The position numbers and the translations under genes were made by a program. This document shows, piece after piece, positions 16,586 to 31,918 of a DNA stretch of 64,000 nt (position 1 is the stretch's first letter; each line of letters opens with the position of its first letter). The notes under the pieces are model-generated. The model was not told where the DNA came from. It made no database searches and saw nothing but the letters and a program-made list of their open reading frames with translations. The stretch is from Casuarina equisetifolia (lineage: Eukaryota; Streptophyta; Magnoliopsida; Fagales; Casuarinaceae): positions 9,843,931-9,907,930 of the forward strand of contig CM052357.1 of the NCBI GenBank assembly GCA_028551475.1, given 5' to 3'.

Positions 16586-17820
16586 TTGATTCTTTTCAAC
16601 AAATCAATCACCATCAGCTTTGAGATAAGAAACTTGGGTAGTATGCACTCATGGATTAGGCTATTAAATCTCGTACTCAAAACCAGTTCTTGCTCTTATT
16701 TTTTCTCGCGGATGACCTTTTTATCAACTTTACATCAAGAATGTCTTCCTGTATCGACAACTTTTTAAAGAAGTACGTATGGTTTAATCTCCTAACTTCA
16801 TTGATCCTACCTGTAGTTAATATATTTGCTGTCTTTGTTTCTCTTTATGTTTTCAAGCAAGCTACTTGTACAGGGCATCATCAATTGAGCATTTTCCTTC
16901 TTAGCCCTGGGATTGTTATCCCTTGTTCCGATTCATCTCTTTTCATACAACATATGAAGCATTTTCCTTCCTATCACAGATTTTGACCCTCGTCATTATT
17001 TGGTAGGTTTGGAAGTCCAGCAAACTCTTAATGCCTTCTTGTTCTGTCTTCACCCCGCACCCACCTGAGTTTATACTTATTGAATATGAAGCGATCCCAC
17101 TCCCAAATCCTACACACTATAAAAGCATCGTTGGAGCCTTACAATATTTGACTTTGATTAGCCCAAATATTGCTTATGCTATTAACACAGCTTTTCAATG
17201 TATACGTGCTCCCACCTCACTTTACTGGTAAGTTGTTAAAAGAAATATTCACCAACACTTCAATATTTCACCAACACTTCAATCCTGGCATTGTCTTCAC
17301 TTGAAGTTCACCTACCACGTTATGTGCCTCTTCCGATGTTGGCTAGGGAGTTCACAAAACTAATTGTTGGTCCATAGCTAGATTTTCCATTTTCCTAGGG
17401 GTAAACTTAATTTCTTTGTTCTTACACAAATGGTACATTGTATCTTTCTCTAATAGTAAAGCTTAATTTAAAAAATATATTGATATTGCAGCTGAACTCA
17501 TTTAGATTAAGATTCTTCTCATTGATCTTCATACTCTTTCACAATGACTGTCACACTTTGGTGCAGCAATCGTTTAGCAGTTCACATCATTGCCAATACA
17601 GTATTTTGTGTCTATACCAAACATATTGAAATTAACGTCCACTTTATCTATGAACAAGTAGCCCACTTTCAAATTTTCATTCACTTTGTCTCATCTATGC
17701 ATCAATTAGCTAGTATCTTCACTAAGGGCCTCTTTGCATCTCAATATAAATTTCTTCACTCCAAGCTTACAATGCGATCCGCCCGTTTAACTTGCCGGGG
17801 GTAGCATCTTGTCAATATCC
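16586..17820 (+). mobile_element. Degenerate Ty1/copia retrotransposon: reverse transcriptase end and RNase H
   Basis: Broken plus-strand pieces follow the order of a copia polyprotein. Around 16610-16660 FEIRNLGSMHSW resembles the reverse-transcriptase motif FEMKDLGxLHYF. At 17031-17231 NPTHYKSIVGALQYLTL and SPNIAYAIN match the connection region. At 17544-17804 LWCSNRLAVHIIANTVF, TKHIEINVHFI and QLASIFTKGL match copia RNase H and its C-terminal tail. Many stops and frame changes lie between the pieces, so the element is dead. The 5' part (gag, protease, integrase) is absent. Confidence 0.85.
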
Positions 17821-17927
17821 GAGTCAATACCACATCAGTAAGAGTCGCCATGTCTGCAATAGTGTCAACGCCCAAGGCCATGTCAAGTGAGTCTTTAGCA
17901 CAACGCGGAATAGCTGCCTCCCTGAAA

Positions 17928-18140
17928 ATGTTGGCAGGAACATCCTATCAATCTTATTTGATTTTGATTTAATCTTATCTAAGTTTGATTCAAAAATAAT
18001 TAAATTAACCCTTATTCATCTATAAGGATATATGTAATATAAATTAATAAATCATCGAACTGTAAATAGAAATCTCAAGGTTTTTCTCTTTAGAATTCCA
18101 ATAACGAAAATCCTGTCTCCTTGGGTCCGTTATCAACCTA
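17928..18140 (+). repeat. Probable 3' LTR remnant of the copia element
   Basis: Directly downstream of the RNase H tail a purine-rich GCCGGGGGTAGC stretch (about 17795) is followed at 17928 by TGTTGGCAGGAACATCC, a TG start typical of copia LTRs, and by AT-rich sequence ending near TTATCA. I found no matching 5' LTR in the window, so the borders are approximate. Confidence 0.4.
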
Positions 18141-18696
18141 GAGTTAAACTTTGAAATGTGACAAGTGATATGGTACGCATTTCTAGTTGAATTCCATATG
18201 AAATTGAGTGGCTAAAGAAATTGTGTTTGGGAAGCAGGAATTTTGCATATACATGGATTTTCTATTGCATACATCATGTTTTAAGACAATGACAAAACTC
18301 AATATAGGCCATTACAAGGCCATAAATGAGATGTTTGGATTGGCTTAAAAAGTTTAGAGGTCATATGACTTGATCTTAGCTTGGCTAAAAAGGAAGTTTC
18401 TTCCAAAGATACAAAGCATTGATAAAAACTACCAGAAGGATATGCATGGATTGATCAAATAAGGAGTGCAATGTTAGGATAAAAACTATTCGAAATTTTA
18501 GGAAAGGTAAGACTCCGTTGTATAATGGCTCTTGATTTTTTTAGTGGAGATTAAGGCTTAAAACAAATTCTACGCACAAACCCTTCAGTGTTCTAATAAT
18601 CCTAGAATTGAGCTCACAATAATCATATGGATTGCATAACAAGAAAGTGAAGAAATTAGTTATATGTCTCAACCATTACATTAAATGTCCAATCTA

Positions 18697-18842
18697 GGTA
18701 TTTTTTTTCTTTTTTATTTTAAATATACTCATGTACATGAGAGAGGGGAGGAGGAAATCAAACCATTGACCAATTGGACTCACTGGTTAGGGGGTTGGCT
18801 TACCACTAAGCCAAGGGGATTCCCCTTTCTAGGATATCTCTC
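18697..18842 (-). mobile_element. tRNA-derived SINE, reverse orientation
   Basis: Read on the minus strand, TGGCTTAGTGG matches the polymerase III A-box and GGTTTGATTTCC, some 40-50 bp downstream, is close to the B-box. An A-rich tail follows (minus-strand equivalent of the T-rich run at 18697-18722). CCTAGA occurs on both sides (near 18829 and near 18694) as a possible short target-site duplication. Borders are approximate. Confidence 0.55.
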
Positions 18843-19741
18843 ACTTTGGCATAACATGAATAACATTTTTCATAGGTAATCCTTTTCGTGGTTCTTTTTC
18901 TTCATAGTTCAAACTTAGGACATAAGGTTGGCTCTAACCATTTATTATGGGCTTCAATCATTATGCAAAAAGACCAAGGTTTGAAGGTTAAATAGAAATA
19001 TATTCTATTTGAGTAGTATTACCAATTTGGCCTCCATAAGCCTTAGTCAACTACAGTCTAGGACCATAATGAAGATTGCATACAATAACAATCTCCAACT
19101 TAAGTATGTAAGGGTTAAACTGATATCAAAAGAATAATATCTAAATATGGCCTAAATGAAGAACTATAAGGACTAGGTTGTAAACATAGTGGAAGAAAGA
19201 GCTGCAAGGGCTAAGAAGCAGGCATAGTGGAATGAAGAGCTGCAAGTGCTAAGAAGACTTGGTCATTGCAACGATGATAAATCTGCAGATCGAGCTAGCT
19301 AGATAAAATCCACCTTCATCTTAGTTTTAACTCTAAAATGCAAGTGGCATGGAACAGTGGTTTGCATCGAACGAAGATTAAGGGGAGGGGTAAATGCTTA
19401 TGTTATATTTATCTGGCTGAAAAAATGGGTCTTGTCTGCCATGTTGGGGTAAATGCTTCACAGAAGACAACTTTTGTTTGACTTTGTATGAGGTTATGTT
19501 ATTTATACAATTATTTCGGGAGGTCCCTACAAGTGTTTATTGACGCGAATTTGAGTTCGCCTCCAGCCATGGTTTAATCTTTGATTGTCTTTTTTCTGTT
19601 CAAAATTCCTTTCACTTTCTCTTTCTTTCTTGCTTTATTTTTTCTCTATCTAAACTCTTGATGCTTCCAATTTGATGTTTAAAGTGCAACTTTCACCCTG
19701 TTTGGTTGAAAAATAACTAAACCTTGGCCCGGGTGTACTGC

Positions 19742-19850
19742 TCTTGATTTTATTTGTGAATTGATAGTGATCTTGATTTTATTTTTGAATTGATAGTGAT
19801 CTTGATTTTATTGAATTGATACTGATGTTGATTTTATTTTTGAACTTCTG
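19742..19850. repeat. 29-bp tandem repeat, nearly four copies
   Basis: Copies of TCTTGATTTTATTTTTGAAT followed by TGATAGTGA begin at 19742, 19771 and 19800, with a shorter diverged copy at 19826. No coding frame or known function. Confidence 0.85.
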
Positions 19851-20750
19851 GGGTCTGCCTTAGTTGATGTGTTTAGACGGTTTTTCTCTCAATTAGAACG
19901 TAATTCAAGTGTATTAAATTACAAAAAATAAGTAAATCAATCAATCAATTACATTCACAGCACAATTTAAGCTCTATCTTTACACCTAATAAGAAGTGCT
20001 TAAACTACAAACACTTGGAAATTATTCAATCTCCATAAAACTTGAACAAAAATTTTCAATTTAGAGTAAATTGTTGACACCGCTTTATTCTTCATGGACT
20101 ATACGCTTCAACGAGCTTAACACAAATACTAAGCAGCCGTAATTTATGCAAGAACTCAAAATCGAAGGTTTCCCCAATTTTCCAACCTAGGATTACACGG
20201 CTAAGCCTTAGAAACTAAATTAAGCCAATAATGATGCAAAATAATGTAATATGCTTGATTTCCACTTGCACGTGAACAGCCTTCAATGAAAAAAAAATAT
20301 TGCTGATCCAAATACTAGCCGTTACCTTTCCTTTCAAAGATCTGTCCGTTGTAAAGCCTGAACAGGGTCATTTCTTTCTTACTTTGGGCTGACAGATTGT
20401 AGCATTGCAGCAGGAAATTGTTCTTCCCCTAACCAGTTAAGAACCCTAAGTATTTAGTGCTGAAATGTGCAAAGGAAGGCTGCATTTGTTTTGATCTTCT
20501 GGGCTGGATCAGGGGCTGATCTTTTTAAGTGAAACGCAGGTTTTGATCAAACTATATGTTTCATTTTCTTCTACAAGCCCATGCATTGACCCTCGGTTTT
20601 GATCAAGCTAATATCGACAAATATCGCTAAAGTAAATAGGAAAAAGTAGACACGGATGCCACCAAGTCTTCTAAGCCATTCACTATTCTTCACAAGAAAG
20701 ATAACCAAGTTATATCCCTTCTCCTCTCTCTCCCTCTCCTCGGTCTCATT

Positions 20751-23510
20751 ATGCAGTATAAATCATGGATTATCATAGGCAAAATCTATGCAACTCTGGC
20801 GCAGTTGTGCTTAACGCAGGATTCTCCCGCACGAGATGACAAAATCGTCAGCTTGCCGGGGCAGCCACAGGTCAGTTTCCAGCAATACGCAGGATATGTA
20901 ACCATTAATGAAAAGCAAGGGAGAGCTCTCTTTTACTACTTCGTTGAAGCAGAAACAGAACCAGCTTCAAAGCCTCTCGTTATTTGGTTGAATGGGGGTA
21001 AATACATACTATTTACTAGGTTAAACTAAGCTAGTATCAATTGAATATAAAGGAAAAATTGTGTTGAAATCCTTGATGCTTTTTGAAGGACCTGGCTGTT
21101 CATCGATTGGAGCTGGAGCATTTTCCGAGCATGGGCCTTTTAGACCAAGTGGAAACATTCTGGTCAGAAATTACTACAGTTGGAACAAAGGTACCCCCTT
21201 TAGAGTTTTGTTGTGTTTTTGGAATTACTGGGAACTCGCAGGATAGTTATCAAGCAATTGTCGGATTTACTTCTAATTTTATATTCGTTACAGAAGCAAA
21301 CATGTTATACCCGGAGTCGCCAGCAGGAGTTGGATTCTCATACTCTGCTAATAAGTCTTTCTATGCTTCGCTGAATGACAAAGTGACAGGTTTTAACTTC
21401 TGAACTTATCCCATCAAAGCTGATCACCTCCCAGTGGATATTCTTCCCCTTTCAGAATCGTAGCTTGGATTAAATTAAGTGACTTCTCAAGTGAATTTCT
21501 CGCTGCAGCATTAATAGGCTTATTTATGTACTGCTATATTTAAATAAAAAACTTTGTAGAATGATTTCCTTCAAAAGAACTCTGGGATTCTTTTCTAGCA
21601 TACTGCAATCAGCCATAGTAACTTTCTCATTTACAGCACTAGACAACCTAGTATTCCTTCAGCGTTGGTTGGACAAATTCCCAGAGTACAAAGGCAGAGA
21701 TCTGTTCATCACAGGGGAGAGCTATGGAGGTAACTTGTGTAGATATAAAGAACTCGTACGGATTGAAACCATAACTAGATTGAGATAAGGAGAGAATGAT
21801 GAAATTGGCTTTTTACCAGGACACTATGTTCCACAGCTTGCACAGCTCGTTGTTCAATCTAACGTGAATTTCAGTCTCAAGGGCATAGCTGTAAGGAGAA
21901 AACAAAATGACCATCTAGAAGAAAGATGAAGTCAATGCTTTAGATTTTACAAACAAATTTAATTTGATTTACAGCTCTTGCTGGTATTCACATTGCTGCA
22001 GGTAGGGAATCCTCTGCTAGAGTTCAATACTGATTTGAACTCCCGAGCTGAGTTCTTATGGTCTCACGGATTGATATCTGACTCAACTTATGAAAGCTTC
22101 ACTTCAATCTGTAATTACTCCCAGATCAGAAGACAGTTGATAAGAGGCTCTCTTCCCCAACCTTGCTCCGTCGTATTTAACCAAGTGAAAAGTGAAATGG
22201 GTGGTAAATTCATCAACGCCTTTGACGTTACTCTCGATGTCTGTTTATCGTCACTTTCTTCACAATCCCAAATGCTGTACCAACTGGTGAGAAACGGCTT
22301 TTTCTCATACAATTTGTATTCAAATCTTGCCTCAAACATGTATGAAACACTCTGGTTTAGCGCCTACCTAATGATCTCATTTGGGAAAATTTGGTCTCCC
22401 ATTTGCAGCAAGATACAGAGAGAATAGACGTTTGTGTGGAAGATGAAACAATTCAATATCTGAATCGGAAAGATGTACAGGAGGCTTTTCATGCTCAATT
22501 GGTTGGCCTCACCAGATGGACTACTTGCAGCAAGTAATGACCTAACACTTGACACCACTATTACATAGAAATGAGTAGGTTCCATTGCCTAGAAAAGATC
22601 AAAGATTCCATGGACAGACCATCAAAAGGGGTCACTGAGCTTTTCATTAATTATATGTTCCATTATTTTTCTTTCACATCGATTCCTCGTTCTGTTTTTA
22701 TTTTCTTTTTGATTGGTATTAATAACTGTCCCCAATGAATCAAGAATTTCGGTTTATGGAGATGTGCTTTCTCGAATGATTCCTAAGGCATATTTTCTCC
22801 CAGTTCATTTCCCAATTACAATATTGCTCATGGAATGCATAGTTAGAAACATTCTGCTTGATTTCTTCCTGCTCTTTGCATTTTCTCATCCATTTGATCT
22901 TGTGCATTTTCGCTCTGGTGGTTTGCTTTCTTAATGACAGCATCATCCAATATGATAAGCAAAATCTTGAAGAATCCACCGTTCATGTTCTGGGTGCACT
23001 TCTCACGTCTGGTATCCGGGTGCTGGTATACAGGTAGAACGGGCAAACTTTGTAAACATATGTTAGCCTTAGTTTATCATCATACATGGCCTCATCAAGA
23101 CAAGATTAGTAATCATGATCAATTTTAAATTTCTGTAGCGGAGACCAAGATTCAGTTGTTCCACTTACTGGGACAAGGACGTTGGTAAATGGACTGGCCA
23201 AGGAGCTGGGACTCCCTACAGTTGTGCCTTACAGAACCTGGATTGAAGAAAGACAGGTTAGTCAGTTACTGCTGGAGTAAATATAACTCAAGTTCATTAC
23301 GTAATGTCTGTTTCCCAACCAGGTCTGCACTTAGCTTTTCTCATTTTTGCTTCAAAGGTTGCTGGATGGACACAAGTATACGGCGACAAATTATCTTTTG
23401 CCACCATTCGAGGAGCATCTCATGAAGCTCCATTTTCACAGCCAAAGAGATCACTTGGGCTATTCACAGCATTTTTGGCAGGAACACCATTGCCAGAAGC
23501 AGTCTCATAG
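20751..23510 (+). CDS. Serine carboxypeptidase-like protein, SCPL45 type, copy 2 (460 aa)
   Basis: Family S10 serine carboxypeptidase. Ten exons join in phase: 20751-20997, 21089-21190, 21294-21389, 21637-21729, 21820-21890, 22002-22286, 22409-22533, 22941-23033, 23139-23256 and 23358-23510. ATG 20751 opens [20 protein letters not shown], a signal peptide, and is supported by the homologous start in copy 3. Conserved motifs: WLNGGPGCSS (Asn81), GESYGGHYVPQL with Ser177, SGDQDSVVP with Asp373, and [12 protein letters not shown] with His432. Exon lengths equal those of copy 3 except the sixth (285 against 273 nt). The length fits SCPL45 (about 460 aa). Members are probably secreted or vacuolar; the natural substrate is unknown. 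The segment corresponding to the TATA box of copy 3 differs here, so expression may differ. Confidence 0.95.
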
Positions 23511-26500
23511 ATTAGGCAACTTCATAATGAATATCTTCATATAATCCTTTTCCAGTTGTTGACTACAGAAGAACTATTCCATCTGTTCTGAAGTTCTTTT
23601 TTTTTTTTTTTTCCGTTCCTTTTCACTATCTTCTGGTTCAATCAGAAGTTACTCGATGGATTATGTCTTCAGCCATTCATTCTCCGGGCACAGAAGCTCC
23701 CAAAACAACTAATAACTACACCAGAAGCATGAGTTCGTACCAGGAAATGTTTTGAAACAGCGCCACATGAGAAAATACCAAGCTGTTCAGATTGGTTGAT
23801 GGTTATGACATCAAAGATCTGACTGCCAAATGTATAAACCCTTAGGGCAGAAGCAGAGGGTTAATAGTTGAACAGCCAGCAACAATCGAAGGGACCTGGT
23901 AAGAAATGTTCCAGTGCAAAGGGATCTGGTGCCATTCATTATTTACTGGTTATCTCGGCAGTTCGTTGCTAAATTGGTGCCGCAGAGTTCTGTAGTCCTA
24001 TCATGTGTCCTTCATCCTATGCTGTCTTTGATCTCCATAATGCCACGAGGCTCTGATTTTCGCTATCTCTAGCTTAATCAACCCCTAACCCAATTCAAGC
24101 CAAGCATTAAAACCATCCCCCCACTCACAATCTTCTCGCAGGCCACAAGCCCCTAGTTCTTAAGGTTCCCACTATTATGACGCTGCTACGAGTTGTATGG
24201 TGCCCCTACGAGAGGTGCGTGAGATTGTAGTAGCTTGGAGAGGGGGTAATACATAATTCATGGAAGGAATAGTTAAAGATGAAGAAATTTCATTAAATAA
24301 TCTTGAGAAAATATAGGCAAAGTAACAATGAAAAATTTGTGGGATCTTTCATAAATCATCATAGGCCAACAAAAGTTTGAATTATATATGTGTTATTATT
24401 CCCAAAGGATTACTTGAAGTTAAAATTAGACTTTTGTGAAAGCTTGTATCATAAGTAAGCTATCAAGAAGAACTTGGCATTCATGGAAAACTTGGTAATC
24501 AACATACATTGAATGTGCCGCTACCTTCTTTATGTTGTCAAAATCTTCTCACCTAAAATCTTTGTTGTCCTTACTAGGATTCATGTTATACTACAATTTT
24601 GTCATCATTACCTAGACAAAGTGCAAGTCACATTTGTATTATCACTACAGATTGGTTAGTCAAAATTAAAATTAAAGTTCTATGAAAAAGTCATAAAGTA
24701 TAGTCTCGCCTAACAAGAATTTAATATAAAACGTGACATTCCTGCAATATATTTCAAATCAAGCCAAACAATATGGAGTTAAATTTTTCTAAGTATCACA
24801 CACATTTGGTCTAAAAATGAACAACCATCTTTGAATGAAAAGCCATTCATATATAGATAGAGTATAAAAGATTTGAAGAATAGACAAATAGGTCATTATT
24901 TTTTGCACACAATAAGATATATGATTAGGGAAGGATTAAGGTTTCTTATAAAACCAAGTGTAGTTAGTTTATTATGTAGTTGATCTTGGGTCTTTCAAAG
25001 AACCTAAGTGTCAAGGGTTTGGTTTCTAACCTAAAGGATATATTTTGTTAGAAAGAGTAACCAAACCCCTTATAAGTAGTAAGATTCTCTCACTCTTGTT
25101 CAATGTAAGACAAATGCCACCAATAATTATCATTGGATTAGGCCTTTCACTAAGCCCATAATATTTTTCTTTACTTAAATCCATATTGGCCCCAAAACAA
25201 CCATATTTTTCTTGGCACAACTTTAGGGCCTCCCCTAGCTACCTAATTTGGGTAGCTTGGCATTAACACTAGAGTCAAAGTATGATGACATTATTATTAC
25301 TATCACAAGCTTGGATTCCAATCCAAAAGACGGACTAATTAAAAGAGTAACCATATTCTTTATAAGCATCAAGATTCCTTTACTCCTATCCAATGTACAA
25401 ATGTCATCAATCCTCCTTATTGAACTAGGCCTCACACTGAGCTAGCGACATAAGCCTTTTTTTGTTGACTCTTAAAACATTCTTCAAAGACTCTTTTTCT
25501 CTATAAGTCTACCTTTTTCGTTGAAGGGCTTATAGAATGTGCAATGGACTAACGCTTCTTTTAGATCTCTAATGTTCAAACTTTCATCATTCATTCAACT
25601 TATCTTCTTCTTAAAAGATAATGCGGAAGGAAACTTATCTAACTTTTTCTTTTTTATTTTCTAATACACATCCTTTTAAGACGCATATTGCATAATCTTC
25701 TTTTGTCTCTACCTTAATAGGGTTACTTCTTGAAAAAGTCATTATGAAAAAAGTCGTTCCAAAGCCATTCACTTTTCTAAATAAAGCTTTGCTAAAATAT
25801 AAACTTTTCCATTTGGGAGGCTTTCTTAAACTACAAACTTTCCAAACTATGTCTAAACTTCACTTTTAACTGTTGGAGGAAACATTTTGCATTGTCTATT
25901 GCGGGTAAATCAATCTTCCCTCTTTCATTATATCTTGCTATTGTTCTTTTGCTTGTACTAGGAAACCAGAAGTTACATTTTTTTGATAGTCAAGGTAGGG
26001 AGTAAGCAAATTCAAGAAAGACATCATCTTATTTAAACCCATGTGTCCACATTAAAACCTTGGACTTGGATCCAATTGCTTTAGGAAATCCCTAGGAGAC
26101 TACACATGAAGCTTTAGAAGATAACCACAATATTTGCACAACTTAATTTTATTGCTTCACCAAATGGAAAAATGTAGAAATCAAACAACAAACCAAGTGA
26201 ACATTTAAACAACAAAAGATAAGACAAAGATTTTAGTATAATGTGTTGCCTCATGCCAAGAGCACATATTGTCATAGGCTTGAGTTTTATTTCAAAAGGT
26301 CAACTTATTAGAATGAGTAGCTAAAACCCCTTATATGATCAAATTATCTTACTTACTTTTTTAAAGTGAATAAATAAGTCTGTTATAATATTAAGTCATA
26401 CACAAAAAAACATAAAAACTTTAAAAATAATATGTAGAGGAATAAGTTTCTCTATTTAATGTCTTTAAGTTTTTAGTTTAAAACCTAAGTTACAATATAA

Positions 26501-29173
26501 TATGACAGGTCATTATCGCAAGTCAAACTCTTTGAACTTCGTTGTTAATCCTTGAACTTTTTATATTACCAAAATTCTAGCCATGGTTTTACAAAAACAA
26601 ATCTTGCATTTTTCATTACCTCCATGTAATAGACATCTACACGAACTTCAAAGCCATATAAAAAGTTATGCAAGATCCCCCGCTGCTGTGTTCTTTTTTA
26701 TGTTCTTGACAGACCCGAGCCGGCCGCCGGCTGTGGGCGGACTGAATGACCTCATTCTTACATAGCCACTAAGGCAATGAACATCAAGGCCAATTCAATA
26801 ATTACCGGACAAGGTAAAACAATTGCCCAAAATTTTCTTCGGCCAAGCGATCATTATCCAATAGCGGCCTGAACTGTGCTTCTACCAATATCTTATGAGA
26901 AGTCATATTCCATATTCACTTGCCGTCTCTCGGACATTCTAAACAGGTCAACATATATGCTGACGTCTTGCCAGCAAAGGACACGCAAACGAAGACAAGA
27001 GATCCCTCCTCGTAAGTTGATAAAGTATTGATGCAATGTTTTTTCTTTTCTTCTTTTTTTATTTCTAGGTACAAATTTTACATTGCGCCAATACCATCAC
27101 TTTTCATTCTAAACTTCACTTTTAATTGTTTTACATCAACTTGGCAAATAAAAAATTAAGGTAAGTATTTCTAAGGTGTGGACATCTAGATAAGGTATGT
27201 GAACAGAAGTATTGATAGTGAATCTCATTATGTTAAAGTTGAACCTAAATTAGTTGGCTTTAATGATGCTAATTGAAGTGGAAGCAATGATGATAGCATA
27301 CGCAAGTCTGGCTAAATCTTTACCTACGTTGTGGTGTTGTTTCGTGGACATAAATTATGCAATCAATAGTAACTCTTCTACAGCGGCACTACAGCACACT
27401 TGCTGGGCCTCGACGTGTTGTCGAACACTGTTCCTAGGTCATTCCTGGTGTCCTCCTTTAGTCACAAAGTACAAGCACAGTCTCATACTATGATCACAGG
27501 GCTGCTGTTGTCCTTACAGTTTTCGTGGCAAAAGCGAGTGCGAGCAGATCCCATGAAATGCTATTTTTTTTATACAAAAGAAAAGAAAGTGTTTCGAGCT
27601 AAGGGGACGGACGCTTTTGATCGGGAAACGTCAAGCACAGAGGTCGTCGGTGAAGGACGAGAAGGTTGCTTGTAGTCGAATGATAGTGGTGTCGTGTTCA
27701 CGTATCTTAGTGGTTGCGTTGCAGGGTATATAGCATGGGCAGCATGGGGGTAACAGAGCAGTGCTCGGCTTTTGTACCAAGATCCCTGGTTTCGGTTTAT
27801 ATAGGCTGGACGTGTGCCCGTAACTCAGGTTGATCAACCCGTTTCACGTCTGGTCACAAGGTCCATTACGTGAGATCGTAACAGAAAGGTTGATACCAAA
27901 TACTACAAGGTTGATCATCGAGTGGCGGACATCTTACACACAGGCAACAAGAAGTGAAGAAGTTTGGTATGTTTACTTGTGCCTTTCCGTGCAATAAAGG
28001 GGAAATACCACATTAAGATAATCCACTGTCATAGAAAATGGTCTCTTAATGCTATAGGCTTGTCAAAGTTGGCAACTAGACAACCCTATCCTGTGTCATT
28101 TTCAAGACCAGACTTCTGGAAGGTCAAAACGATTAAGCGCACTAATCCAGTATAAGCATCAGAGTGAGAAACACGGCGAAAAGGGTGTGGACAGCCCACA
28201 TGTTAGTGAAACATAGTCATTCTCCACTGAGAAAAACTGGTTTAGAGGAGGTGATTTCCCACTAGACTTCAAACTTGGCCTCACCCAACTTTTCGTCCAC
28301 ATTCTTGCCGTAGCAGTCCAGGCGATACAAGCGGAAAAGCTTGGTCTACGGCGTGTCGCTTTCCTTTTTACAAGCATCGAGAAACGTATGCAAACAGCAA
28401 AAAGCGTCGGGAGGATTTTCCAAGGCCTTTCCACCATTCGGTGCCTTTTGTCTTCTCTCTTTCTTTCTTCGAAAGTAGCTCCGGATACGGGACGCTTTGG
28501 ACAGAAACTGGTGGATTAAAGTTCAAACATCCAGCTAGTCTTGACGTGGACTTTGCCTTGGCAGATCACAACAATACCTAGCTGGAAATTAGGGACAAGT
28601 TAAAGATAAAAGAACGTGTTTTCCGATGTTGGGAATCCATGCAGGACAAATGGTTCAGCAACCTGATTTAGACGAAGTTTTATTCATTGTATACCTCGCA
28701 AATACTGGTACTGAGGGAAAGTCACATCAAAAGTCTTCAACAGTAATAAGGCTGGGGATTAAGTATTTTTCTGGGTCTAAAACGATGGATTTCCCCTTAC
28801 TGGCTAGGGCCTGCATCTATTTTGTCCTTATAAAATGCCAGGTAACAACTGGTGCAACGGGAAGAAGATCCAAACCATAGCAAGGGGAAGCGTGCACGCT
28901 TGGCAATTATGAATAAACATTTCTTAGCCAATAGTTTATGTAAAAATACATAAAGAAGTAGAAACAAGGAAGTTTCGTCGTCTAGGTAAGGGGAATTAAA
29001 AATGCCATTGACTATAAAGACTTGATATGGTAAATCAATTTTGGGACACTGAAACAAAAGCACCATTAGAGCAATCAATTAAAGGGAAAAATTCTGCTTA
29101 TACCAAAGGCTGGTAGTCCACCAATATCGATGAAAGTCACGCAAGTATTAATATAAGAAATGGTCACGGATGC
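23511..29173. other. Intergenic region between carboxypeptidase copies 2 and 3
   Basis: After the 3' flank of copy 2 (with an 18-T run near 23597) there is no recognised gene for over 5 kb. The 24.2-26.5 kb part is AT-rich and contains related blocks (25050-25155 and 25345-25445, listed separately). The 27.2-28.9 kb part is richer in GC and holds several short open frames of unknown origin. The stretch at 28159-28437 reads protein-like on the minus strand but with stops (see the findings). Confidence 0.55.
25050..25445. repeat. Diverged duplicate block, about 290 bp apart
   Basis: The block at 25050-25155 (AGAGTAACCAAACC, then TTATAAGTAGTAAGATTC, then TCAATGTAAGACAAATG, then TAGGCCTTTCACT) recurs in order at about 25340-25445 (AGAGTAACCATATT, TTATAAGCATCAAGATTC, CCAATGTACAAATG, TAGGCCTCACACT). 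A weaker third version starts near 26310. Probably a decayed dispersed repeat; no coding content. Confidence 0.6.
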
Positions 29174-29180
29174 TATAAAA
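29174..29180 (+). promoter_or_regulatory. TATA box of carboxypeptidase copy 3
   Basis: TATAAAA lies about 100 bp upstream of ATG 29281 and is followed by a pyrimidine-rich leader. The flanking GTCACGGATG and CTCTCTCCTTGGTCTCATT are shared with the region upstream of copy 2, so the two promoters are homologous here; copy 2 lacks this TATA motif. Confidence 0.6.
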
Positions 29181-29226
29181 GCTAGTAGATCATTTATATT
29201 TCTCTACAAGAAACGAGCTGAGTTAG

Positions 29227-31918
<2,692 letters not shown>

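Larger units (their letters stand above)
18141..20750. other. Intergenic region, no gene recognised
   Basis: AT-rich sequence with one SINE (18697-18842) and a 29-bp tandem repeat (19742-19850). The open frame at 18685-18879 lies across the SINE and is not a gene. The last part (about 20640-20750) is the pyrimidine-rich leader and proximal promoter of carboxypeptidase copy 2. Confidence 0.55.

Noticed and set aside
27890-28010. VDHRVADILHTGN resembles the copia tail VADIFTKxL
   Set aside because: Only a few residues agree, the frame breaks at once and no upstream RNase H motif is present.
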